Part shown: one piece after another, positions 1 through 10,655 of the stretch
Position numbering within the stretch: position 1 is the first letter of the stretch
Layout of the letters: every line of letters starts with the position of its first letter
Assembly (NCBI GenBank): GCA_013399305.1
Contig: VXAI01000038.1
Location: 2,986,639-3,050,638 of the forward strand
Source of the DNA: Rostratula benghalensis
Lineage: Eukaryota > Chordata > Aves > Charadriiformes > Rostratulidae
DNA length: 64,000 nucleotides
Reading direction: 5' to 3'
Notes under the pieces: generated by a model
Database searches by the model: none
The model's input: only the letters and a program-made list of their open reading frames with translations
What the model was told of the DNA's origin: nothing
Made by a program: the position numbers and the translations under genes

Positions 1-1977
1 AAATGATTTTAGTGCCATCTGCCAAGGGAGAGGAGAAACTGACTGGTCTACCTCCACCGACTTTTTACAGTTCCTTTCCCTGTCCCTTTTCGACCTGTAA
101 AGAGAGTGCCCTTGCTCTCTCTGTTTTCCATACCACTACGGCAGCTCTCATGCCATAGTCCCACTGTACATAATCCTAATGCCACATCTGGACATTTCTG
201 TTCAGATCTGATGTTTTCAAAACATGGTCTTCACCTTTTCCATGCCAATACGTGTGCGCATGTGTGAAATATGAATGGACTGGTTTGGTGGTGTTACTTA
301 ATACCTGTGTTCAGTCAGAAGGCTCAGGATAGGGCTAGCATGAGAGATGCTACGCAAAAGAATGTATTGTACTGCTCAACATTGACATATGCTTCAGTAC
401 CACAAAAAGCTAGCTATACATTGATCAGTTAGGGTGCCTGGCAATGTCATTATCGCTTGTATTTCACTGATTGCATTTGGTTACAGAAAATGCATTCCAA
501 GAACATGGATCTGTAAAGACAATAGTTAGAGAAGCATTACTACTTAGAGAAGCATTACACTGCAATGTAAATGAAAAACAAAAAAGAATCTGGATATTCT
601 GATCAGGAGAATGAACAACACAAATACATTTTCAGGACACGCTGTGAATTTGCAGAGGAATTTGAGCATTGTAAGTATGGTTCCCTCTATAAACATAACT
701 ATTCGTGTAAATATAAAGTACACCTCAGAATGTACTCACATTTTTTTTCTTTACAGCACTCTGCCACTATCTACCTTTTAAAGCTGTCTATAATAGACAA
801 CATTCCACCTACATGTTCAGGACCATAAATGCTAAAGCTAGTAAAGGAAAAGCATATGTTCCCTCGGCCCAAAGGTGCAATGGAGGCATCAACATTTGTC
901 TGCAGCATACTTGAAGAGTCACCAGAATTGCTAGGTTTATTTTGAGGATAGCCCTGTACATACGACTATGGGGTTTTTAGCACAACCCACACAATGGGTA
1001 AATGCAAAATTCCGGTTCCATTGCCCTCCTCTGACCATGATCTAAATCAATGGGAATACACCACCTTGATGAAGCTGCTATATATGCTGCCATGCACTGG
1101 GGACACTGTCATGGATCACGCTCCTTTGAACTTGACTGTCACCAATTCACCTAGCAGAGCACTGTGGTTTTGCATTAATCCCAATACAGCACTACTCTAT
1201 CACAATCAAGCCATAAATTAAACAAACTACATGATGTACATACAACAGCTGTGCCTGTCCAGACATGGCTTTATCTGACTGAAAGTGAGCTCGGGGATCA
1301 AATTCCACAAATGGCTGAATCTTTACATCTCCCCATGTGTTAAATGGGTCCAGATGGCAGGTGATACACTCGTATTAACCATCTACCTTCCCTTCCCGGA
1401 CCTGTCTTTATAGGATGTTGCTGATACTATTGTAAAGTTCATGGAGATTCAATATGCAAAATATTTTAATAATCCTTGTGAGAAAACTTATATGGAGTGC
1501 ATTCATGTGCTTTACATACATACACAGTGTATTTTGTAGTGCTGCCAAGATAGTCATTGTCCATTTACAGAAAGAAAATCAGAGATAAACAGATGTAGAG
1601 CAGGAACATACTTATCTGACCGCTTTGTGTTGGCACTTACACTTGGTCAAACCAACCTTTTATGAGCCTGCAGAAACAGAACCCAGTCTTTTCAGAAAGA
1701 TTTTTATATGCTCTCCTCAGAAAAGTGGTGTACATTGGACACGATATGTCAAAAAATCAACGTTTTCCATCCTTCAGCATAAATATCTGTTCAATCTGTT
1801 TTCAAGTAAAAATTATTACCTCCACTGCATTTCCACCGGGCAGCTCAGGTACCACAGGTTAGTCATTAAAGACCCTGTGATAGCTACTGAATCATCAGCC
1901 CAGATACACTTAGAACAGGTGTTCCTGTAACTGTGAAAAAGTGGGGAAAATTGTAGAGCTCATTGGCCTTTAAACTC
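1..1977. other. Unique AT-rich non-coding sequence
   Basis: No gene is supported here. Open frames at 571-828, 994-1221 and 1625-1930 are under about 100 codons, show no recognisable domain, and lack convincing splice or promoter context. The stretch holds one short tandem duplication (526-558). The part around 1250-1380 is slightly more GC-rich and could be an old unrecognised repeat, but I cannot place it in a family. Confidence 0.6.
526..558. repeat. 18-bp tandem duplication (1.8 copies)
   Basis: The 15-mer ttagagaagcattac occurs at 526-540 and again, identical, at 544-558, separated by tac. This is a simple local duplication with an 18-bp period. The identity of the copies suggests a fairly recent slippage event. 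Confidence 0.85.
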
Positions 1978-2095
1978 ATGATGCAGTAGCCTAACGTTAA
2001 CATGCTGGGCTGCAATATCAAAGATTACAGGGTCAAAATCTCCTTGGGGTCCTTTTCTTCCTCTGCCTCTTTACCCGTATGTGTTTACTCATTTC
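1978..2095 (+). mobile_element. Decayed tRNA-derived SINE (MIR/CORE-SINE-like head)
   Basis: Around 1987-2000 the sequence resembles a tRNA A box (tagcctaacgttaac, compare TRGCNNAGYNGG). About 30 bases on, at 2030-2041, ggtcaaaatct resembles a B box (GGTTCRAATCC). Between them lies atgctgggctgcaatatcaa, in the style of MIR and other amniote tRNA-derived SINEs. The following ctcctctgcctctttacc-like stretch also recalls the MIR body. It is an internal RNA polymerase III promoter relic, far too degraded to encode a working tRNA. Family assignment is from memory; a chance resemblance is possible. Confidence 0.4.
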
Positions 2096-2399
2096 CCCTT
2101 TTAAAAAAAGTAGTTTATTTGTGAGGATGAGACAGAATGTATTTTTACAACTAGGTGCTCACTGTCAGTGCTACTAAAACAAACCAACTAAATAAATGGA
2201 AAATATGTGGCAGATGAGTAGTTGGAGACTGCTTCACCTTTTCTAACTTGTATGATTTTTGTAAAATAACCTCATATGTTGAAAACTCAAAAAGTATGGT
2301 TTATAATCAGTCACCTGATTATTCAGGGTGTGTGTAATCCTTCTAAAATTTATTTTATACTCCTGCCAGCTTCTTCCAGAGATTCCAACAATACAAAAT

Positions 2400-2424
2400 A
2401 AAACAAAACAAAACAAAACAAAAC
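2400..2424. repeat. (AAAAC)5 microsatellite
   Basis: Five perfect tandem copies of AAAAC are visible at 2400-2424, flanked by A-rich sequence on both sides. Such pentamers often grow from the A-rich tail of an old retroelement, but no element body is recognisable upstream. Confidence 0.9.
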
Positions 2425-3019
2425 CCCAGAAAGTAAACAACCAAACAAAAATATATATAGGTCATATAGATAATATACGTAAACTGGCACCTGGTAACCT
2501 TTTATCCTCTGGGCATGACAACAGGGGACAGAGAAGGTTATGGAAGAGCCACTGATTCCTGAGCTCCAGAGTGTTTGTTGTCTTATGTCTCTTTGAGAAA
2601 CAAGCCCAAAAGCTTATGTGTTGGTAGCCTCTTTGATCAGATGAGAAGGATACAGTTGAGAGTCCAGGCAACCAACGATATCTTGGAAGAGACTCCTCTA
2701 AGAGCATTTGGCAGAGTGGCACTAATAGTGTGAATTGAGATGATGGGTATGACCGCATTACACGACTGGAGCAAAAAGGGGGAGTGTTAGGAACTTGTGC
2801 CAGCGTCATATGGCTTAACCGTAGTCACATAGCCAAGCAGTCACATGCCATCCCTCCACCCAGAATGAGATCCGCTCCATTACTAATCTCTTGTTGTCTA
2901 TTACTCCACCATAGATTCTGTTACTGCTAGAGTAACTATTGCACAACAATAATACTCAACAACTTTTTCTTTTATTTAGTCTTATTTTAACTCTACACCT
3001 CTCCTATTGTTCCTAATAA

Positions 3020-3038
3020 GAGGTAAGTTACTTACCTC
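3020..3038. repeat. 19-nt palindrome with 9-bp arms
   Basis: The bases gaggtaagt (3020-3028) and acttacctc (3030-3038) are exact reverse complements around a single central t. Each arm carries a full splice-donor consensus (AG|GTAAGT), one per strand. No exon is evident beside it, so this is recorded as a structural oddity only. Confidence 0.85.
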
Positions 3039-4129
3039 ACTTTCTGTTCTTGTGGGTTCACCATTTCCAGGTGTTGCCCTTCCTCTTAGGATAACTCCCT
3101 GACAGCACTTCCAGATGGTTAGCACATTTCTCGCCTCAGTGTCATGTAATAGAGAAGAGCTCTGCAGCCTTAATCAATAGCTGTCATCAGGGAGCCTTTT
3201 GTAGAATTCTGTTTGGAAAAAGTGTGTGGAACTTAACCTTAGATCTCAACAAGTAGGCTCTGCTCTCAAGTTTTATTGATTGCAAAAATAATATAAAGCC
3301 ACATGAAAATACAGGTTGAAGGGCAAAGAAGAGTTTGTAAAAATCAGGCACTTGACAGGTTGAGTTTCCTAATCTGAACCCAGGTAGTGACACTTCTATT
3401 TTTATAAAATCCTCAGTCAGTGACATATTGCAAAAGGTGCTTCCCTCCACCCTGTACTCAAATAGTAGCTGACAATATGGGTCACCATCTACCTATCAGT
3501 TCTACTTTATTTGCTTAGCACAAGCGATGAAAAACAATGTACTCTTTTCTTCTGTTTTTTCCTGGCTATGATTAATGAGAGAAAATCATTGAGGATGGCT
3601 ATTTTATTGAGGTGTGCTAATGAATAAAGCTAGTGTATCTAAATATCCCTGCTGGCTAGATGCTAAAATATTTCTTTGAAATGTTTTGATTGAATTTGTC
3701 ATTTGGAAAGTGGTGGTGAATATAGCTATGATTCAGTGAGCTGCAGTGGACTCCTTCCCATGAAGAAACCTGAAAAAAAAATAGTTTTTCTGGGCAGCTT
3801 TTATGTGAAATTATGAGATCCGTTGCAGGATGTCAGGATTTTGCAAAATAACGAATTTGAAAACACTATGAAAACATAATATTTATATGCATCTATGAAC
3901 TATCCAGGAAGTAAATATTTTACAGGTTAAGGACATAAGGATATGGACACACTGAATGGGAGTATTTCTATGTAATGAAAACACTAAGTACTGTAAAAAA
4001 TGCTGTTTGCTGCCTCACACATATATCACTGTTATTGCAATTTTATATAATAACAACAGTAATATAAGAAAACAGTTTTGTACTTTGCATTTCTAGTGTC
4101 CTCCTTTTCTGACCTTCTACGCACTTGTG

Positions 4130-4330
4130 AAGTATTAACCCATTATGCCTCACAACATCTCTTTTGGTTTACTTTTATTATGGCCATATTATCATCATCA
4201 GAACATTAAATCTATATTATAAAAATATTATACTTTTGCAGGTAAGTCTCTGAAGAAGTGATTGAATCATATGGCTTGATAAGTCAGCAGTAGAGCTCAA
4301 ACATTTTCATTCCAACTCAACTGACCAGGA
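4130..4330 (+). mobile_element. Ancient MIR-like SINE
   Basis: The order of matches follows a MIR element in forward orientation. First comes attaacccattatgcctcaca followed by acatctctttt...tttttattatggcc, like the MIR 'ttaatcctcacaacaaccctatgaggtaggtactattatcccc' core. Then at about 4240-4316 comes gtctctgaagaagtgattgaa...agtcagcagtagagctcaaaca...ttccaactca, like the 'gaggtgaagtgacttgcccaaggtcac...gtggcagagctgggattcaaac' part. An AT-rich insertion or divergence lies between. MIRs are inactive in all living amniotes. Divergence is high, so the call depends on the collinear order. Confidence 0.5.
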
Positions 4331-4872
4331 ATACAAAAATCCCTTTTTTAGAAGCTGAAAAAAAAGTAATTAGAGAAGCAGAATCTTATTTCCCACCACA
4401 CTGCTGTCACCTCCCAATCTAGATTTACACTGACACTCTCCAGGGTGGGATTAGAAGTCATGGAATAGCTTCTGTAAAAGCAGCAGCTACACAAGCTAGG
4501 GCCGTCCTGCCTGTCTTAAGGGAGGGATGTAATTAAGGGATATGTAAAATCATGCGTGTCATTAGGACAACGGATAGGGATAAACTACTCACTATCTCGT
4601 CTAGGATGTATCAAATGAAACTTGTCTGTGTCAAGTATAAAACAAACAGTGGTGGCCTTCATCCAGCCTGGGTTTAAAATGAAAGAGCTTCTTGGCCAAA
4701 CACGAAGCCTAAAACTACAACGGCTCAAGGGAAGACTGCACTGATATAGGGACTACATTAGCATTTTCCACAATGCTGCGTACCCATCACATATACTTTC
4801 TTAAGTATCAGAAAAATGGAAGGTGACTAATATGACACTAAGCTTTGAAAGTGTTCTGGAAAGTATATGGCT

Positions 4873-4930
4873 AATTACAGACTGCTAGCCAAGTGCAGTG
4901 CAATTACAGACTGTTTACCAAGTAAAGTGC
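4873..4930. repeat. Tandem duplication, 29-bp unit x 2
   Basis: The unit at 4873-4901 is repeated directly at 4902-4930. Both copies begin aattacagactg and end in the ccaagt...agtgc pattern; by eye 24 of 29 positions agree. The divergence suggests the duplication is old rather than a recent slippage product. Confidence 0.85.
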
Positions 4931-7900
4931 TGATGCAGGAGGCGCAAACTAAACCAAGGAAGCTCCATGTCATGCTGTGCAACTGCACTGCGGAACTCAC
5001 TGCCACACGAGTTTGTGAAGTCATTGAGCTCTAAAGCAGGGAAGATAATTAACCAGTATGTTCATTAAGGGCAGCTTCAAATCTCAGAAATTATCTAAAC
5101 TAATGACTGATAGAAACTGAGAAAATACACGTATGAAAAACACTCTACACCCACTGCTTTTTCAACAGCCTTTCCTTAGTCACCTGGTATTATCGTTATT
5201 TAGCAGCTAAGCAGTTAAAATGCTGCTAACCCCCCCCCGATTTGCAAATCCTCTCTTTGGTTTCAATGGAATGCCTATAATCATCCAATCTTCCTCTCCA
5301 TTCACTATGTACCCCAAGTTCATTCTATGTCATTTTCATTTTGCCTCCCAGAAGTAGCAGGTTTGCCAATGGTAAGCAAGGTAAGCCACACCAGACACCA
5401 ACAGAAGAGGTGATTTCCCCCATGTCCTCAGTTCAGAAGCATATTGGTCATGTCATGGGACCCTGCTCTTAAGCAAACATGGTGTAGAAAGTGTGAGCTG
5501 CAGGAGTCCCAGAGAGGCCACAGAACCAATCTCCATATTCTGGTAACTCCAGTCCTCTCCCCTGTCCCAACGTGGGCATCACCTGTGTTTCTAATTCAGT
5601 TCTGCAGCTTTTACTGGCACTTTAAATCCGACCCAAGAAGAAAATAAATATCTTCTACAGTCACCACTGAGTGTGAACGTGAAACCTGCCTACTCTGCAG
5701 TAATTTTTCTACCTGTAAAAATCTCATAAAGCCTCATAATCAGTCATTGGTTTAACAGAAGAGCAAAAAACTTACAAGATTAATGCCATTTCCTAGTGAT
5801 TTAAGCATTTTAAAAAATGTATATATCTGTTCCCTTGAACAAGATTTAACATAAGGTTGAATGACCATACTTGGATATGAACCACAGACTTTTTTCTTAC
5901 TAGAGTAACAAATCCAGAACCATACTTGCTTAAAAACAAACCTTAATATAACATTTCCAGAGGCTCCCTATCTCTCACTTGTACTAACAGAGAATCACAT
6001 TTTTCTTAGAAGGCAATTTTCTGCATATGTCATCAGAAGACATGGAGTTTATCAAGAAGTAGGAAAAACTTGAACTGTAAGAACAAAACTAAACATGCTC
6101 TGTAAGCCGCTGCCCCTGTACAGACCTGTAGCTGTTCAAAAGCCTTTCTCATGCCCAGTTACTGGAAATAAAATTATGCTGCAAAGCATAAAACACATTG
6201 CACTAGCTTAGGACACACAACTGAGTACAAGGCATTTAAATGAGCACTTTACTTTTCTAGACGTACTTTTCCATTTGCTGCAAATCAATCACCTAAATCA
6301 CATACAGCAAAAATGAACAATTGCACATAACTTTTAATGACAATGGAGACAATCTAAGCCAATCCTGTTGGAAGGAAACTAAATTTTAGCTGTTATCAAC
6401 TAAAGACCACCTAAAAATACAAAAAAGCCACTGACTTTTAAATTGAATGACATTGTCACAAGGACAAAATACAGTATTCTTAATATAATACATCCCATCT
6501 CTTCTTCTACCTTGTATTTAGTTTACTTGGAACTCTACAGTATATTTAGATTCCTATTCTCCAACTGCCAGTGTCATCAGTGGTATATTTTTTCATATGG
6601 AAAGGTTGAAAGTAAGGTTCTTTCCAGTCTTCCCAATATGTTGCAATAGAAAGACACTGTATATTAACCTAATGTGTTCAATTCTCAGCTGGTAGACATG
6701 TAGGAGTAAGCACGGCAGTATTATTTTTCTTTAGTGAAGATTTGACTCACCTTGGATAATAAATTACTTACTGCTCTACTTTCCTTTCACCTACCAAAAC
6801 TCAAAGTAGGGGACAGGAAGATTGCATCCATAAAGCCATATGTGTACTTGTCATTTGTTTACTCAAAATATTTGGAATGCAGCAATTTCTTCTCTACGTT
6901 GAAACCTGACTGCTCTTTTCTTTATTCCTTCTTGCTATGGAGAATGGACAAATGAATGTATAGCCTCCATGAGTAAGACAAAACGTGAGGTTAATTTCTG
7001 CATCTGTGCTACTTCTTGGCTTACTAAACTCTAACAGCTTTGCTTTCAGGAGTCAAAGGAAAATGACCAGGTACTAGCAGCTGGTAAAAATTAATACAAA
7101 TGTGTTCTTTACAAGTAAGCACGTTTGCTAATTTTGGGTATCAGTATATAATGAGAAGCTTATAAAAACTGTGTATCATGAAAATTTATATAGAATCTAT
7201 GATATTATCTGACACATCATTGAAAGAATTCCTATCCTCTCACTCCGGAGAGTTCTGCTCACTTAGCATGAAGAGAAGTGTACGTATTTAACTCAAAGCC
7301 AGTGCCAATATGATAGGCAAGAAGACCTCAATACCTGCACTGAGAAGCTCTTCTCAAGCCTTTCAGATGCATCATAAACAATGGGATTTCACTAAATCAC
7401 TGCCTGGTTGGGCTGAGGCCACAAGATTTAGGAGATTAATATACTTTTCCTTTCTTATATGACACTGACGACTTTGTAATATGCTTGCAGATGTTTCTTG
7501 AGAAAACAGGTGAGAAGTATTATACCAGTAATAATTTGAACAAGGAGAATGAATAGCAGCATCTAGTACCACTGACATCATTATACCTGGAATCATAATT
7601 TCAATAATTATTTTAATTACTCCAATAACAGCTCTGCAAAGAATCCTTATTCCTTAGTAGACATTAGAGAGGAAAGAAAAGGGAGGAAAAAGAAAATGAG
7701 AGTTGCATCCTTTAAATGAAAACTTCATGTGTAAGTATGAAACAAGCTAAAAATGAAAAAAATACAAAAAAGATGCATGGAAGATGTAAAGATAGATGTG
7801 GAAGCTAAAATATCAAAGCTAATTAAGAAAACTAACAACTTGGTATTTTACTAAATTGCATTTAATTAGAATTACAACAGCATGAATCATGCTTGTAGAA

Positions 7901-9479
7901 AATGGAAATACTAAGCCAGTATGAGAGCTCTTTCCTGTGAGGGGAGGGATGACAAGTGGGCTTCCTTGGCTTTGCCGCTTGTTTTCCTCTACTCTATGGC
8001 ATTCTGTCAAATCTGAAATGGCCTCAGAATTCCCCCAGTTCCACATTCAGGATGAGCAAATGAAATATGTGGTAGAGGATTAATGTGACTACAATCATCA
8101 CCAGAATGTTTTTTCCACAAGAAATCCTATATAAAGGTGTTTCTTCTGTACTTTTACATTAATCTTGTTTTGTAAACATACAGATACTATCAAGTAGATG
8201 CTCCTAGGTGTGTATAAATGAGGTATGTAAATGCCTCTGCTTACATTCTGAACAGTCCCTTTCAAACAATGAAACCTCATAATTGTTAGAGCTTTGTCTC
8301 CTAATCTTCATGATTTTCCACTTTTTTTTTTCTGGTAATGTCTGCAAGGAAATGAATCCCAGTACAGAATGGACTTCTAAGTCATCTCCAGGCTTCCAGT
8401 GATTAACTGAATAATCACAGTTTGAATTATCCAAGTGTTTCTATTTGGGACTAATTACTATGTGCATTTGTAAAGAATATACATAAATAAGCAAAGAGAC
8501 AGACTGGATGACTTCCTGAAAGCATTCTGTATTGTCTTGAAAAACACGTTTCAATGCTGTGTATTACCTGTTTGACTAACAATATCTGGCAGTGCTACAT
8601 AAAGTTTGTTCATCTTTGGAAGTTTGTGTGTTTTGGTGAGGAGTACTTTGGATAACCACATTGCAAAAACATTGGATTCACAAGGTAGGCTGTGGGAGGA
8701 TGGGGAGAGAAGATGGGGGGTGTAAAATCATGTTTAAAAGGAGAACAAAAAATTATCAAAAGGAGACAAAAATTAGATTTCTGATAATTTCTTCCTTCAT
8801 TCCTATGGGAACCAGCCACAATGTACATTCAGTTGACTCTGAGGGTTACAAGACTCTCTCTAAGTTCCCTGGTCCTCCATATAAAAATTAAGTATCTGCA
8901 GAACCTTGACTGAATTAAATCTCTTTTATCCTTCAACAATAGTGCATTTTTTAGGCATCCTGCAAACTGCATACCAGAAGACAGGTATGAATTTATAGCA
9001 CTTTATCAAATTGCTCCATGTTCCAGAGCTGGGTTTCGTGCACCTTCCTGTATGCAACTTCTGTACGAAATAATCGTACCTAAACAGTGACTGTCATCCC
9101 AAGACAATCTCAAAACCATAACAACTGAAAAGCAAATTGGGTCCAATGTATTGGAACCATCCAGTGGACAACTGAACTTTTACAAGATATGGAGAAAGAA
9201 GAAAACCAGGTTTTAGTAAGTAGAGTAAGCCAAGCATCTGTTCTTATGCAAACATGTTAAGAGGAGATGGCTCATCATGTTTGCTGGTTTATTTCCACAT
9301 GTATACTCACTGTATCTCCCAGACACATGATTCACTTTAGACTTCAACCAGTTAAGTTACACTAACTTTTGCATTTTACAAGATTATCATCTCAGAAAGC
9401 AAAGGGCTCTCAGAGGGACTCTCCAAACACCTAGCAGGATGTCATTAGGACACGAGTCCAACCTCTGCCTCTGAACACA

Positions 9480-9500
9480 CTGTTGGGATTGCCCCAACAG
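9480..9500. repeat. Short inverted repeat (8-bp arms)
   Basis: ctgttggg at 9480-9487 and cccaacag at 9493-9500 are exact reverse complements around a 5-base loop. No transcription unit is evident nearby, so it may be a chance hairpin. Confidence 0.6.
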
Positions 9501-10104
9501 GATGGCTATGATTAAGTGGTGGCTCTGTGAGTAAGAGAATGTGTCATGTGAATAGTTCTCTGCTATTAATTATAACAGCTTGATTCCATTAGTAATAACA
9601 GCAGCATCTCCTCCCAGCTTGATTCCCTATCAAGGAATGGTCATTTACAACAAGCCTACTCCTGACTAATTCATAAACTGATTTCAGAATTCCAGAAGTC
9701 TGATCATAAATGAGGACAAGTAACATTACAATAAAAATCACGAAGAAAGCAAAGAACAATATGCCTTTTATCCCATCAGGCCTTTGCAGAGGAAAGGGAA
9801 CTTGCTTTTTCTTTCTCAGAGATACATGGACCTCCTGAAATTTAAACCAATTTGAAGTGAAAATTATTTAATTTAGATTTTGACAAAATGGAAGCTACCT
9901 ATTTAAGACCTTCTTGAGCTAGTAATGGAAGTTTGTGCGCTGGAAACCTTCTTTGAAATAAACCTGAAACAAGTTAGCTGGCAGGTAGGTTTGTGCTGCA
10001 AGGGATTCTGACAGCCTGTCAAAGTTCCACTTTTCTCACATTCAATCAACCTCTCTCTTCTAAAGAAAGCATAAAATATGTCAAAATGACAGCTGCCGAA
10101 GCAT

Positions 10105-10122
10105 AGCAGCAGCAGCAGCAGC
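10105..10122. repeat. (AGC)6 trinucleotide run
   Basis: Six perfect copies of AGC occur at 10105-10122. On the minus strand they read as a leucine/CTG-type run in a 93-codon frame (9903-10184) that otherwise shows no domain. I treat it as a microsatellite and not as coding. Confidence 0.85.
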
Positions 10123-10571
10123 CAGCTAGCTGCCGGGCCTATTACCTTAGGAAAGAAATTGTGGAAAACTTGTGAAAATGGCACATACTGAATAGTGATA
10201 GAATTTCCCTGGTCAAGTAGTGACTCAATTAAAGTCTTATTAACCCTACAGCTACTGTTATTAATGTCTCCACAATTTTGTAATTTATTTTTTTATTTTG
10301 AGGCGTTGGCTGCTATAACAGGAAGAAACTGATCTACAATGTTGAGTATCTCAATGCTTCTAATGACTTTCCAAAATTAATTTGCCACAACATCGAGTAG
10401 AATTCATTTGCAAGTAAATCCAGCAACGCTGTAATTACATGGGATTTGAAATTTCTCACTTAGGCCAATATAACCTTGATGATCTTAAAAACTGGAAGAA
10501 ACGCTAAGATTTCTCATTTGTCTGAGATCTCAGTTACTGCTACTGCTTCAGCTCTGTAGAATTTTGTATAG

Positions 10572-10655
10572 GGGGAGGGCACCACGCTCTCACCTAACTC
10601 ACTAGGATTACAGTGAGAGACCCAGTTCAGATCTCTGTCCCATTTCCTTCAGTTT
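10572..10655 (+). mobile_element. Decayed tRNA-derived SINE fragment
   Basis: The segment gggcaccacgctctcaccta...cagtgagagacccagttcagatctctgtccc resembles the head of ancient sauropsid SINEs whose consensus contains 'gcactcacct..gggatgtgggagacccaggttcaaatccc'. The B-box relic is at about 10622-10634 (cagttcagatctc). Only the tRNA-related region is recognisable, and the body is too divergent to follow. The assignment is from memory and could be coincidence. Confidence 0.4.

Larger units (their letters stand above)
2096..4129. other. Non-coding sequence with a microsatellite and a palindrome
   Basis: No gene is supported. The 115-codon minus-strand frame at 2462-2809 and the 87-codon frame at 3187-3450 have no recognisable domain. 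The stretch includes an AAAAC microsatellite and a 19-nt palindrome at 3020-3038. The unique segment around 3590-3730 looks unusually balanced in composition and is noted as a possible conserved element. Confidence 0.6.
4331..10571. other. Long unique non-coding stretch
   Basis: About 6 kb without any supported gene or recognisable interspersed repeat. It contains a 29-bp tandem duplication (4873-4930), a run of nine C at 5230-5238, a short hairpin at 9480-9500 and an AGC run at 10105-10122. Open frames are all short (up to 93 codons) and uninformative. Confidence 0.6.

Noticed and set aside
2462..2809. 115-codon minus-strand open frame
   Set aside because: No recognisable family, no splice sites placing it in a gene, and a start without supporting context; judged a chance frame.
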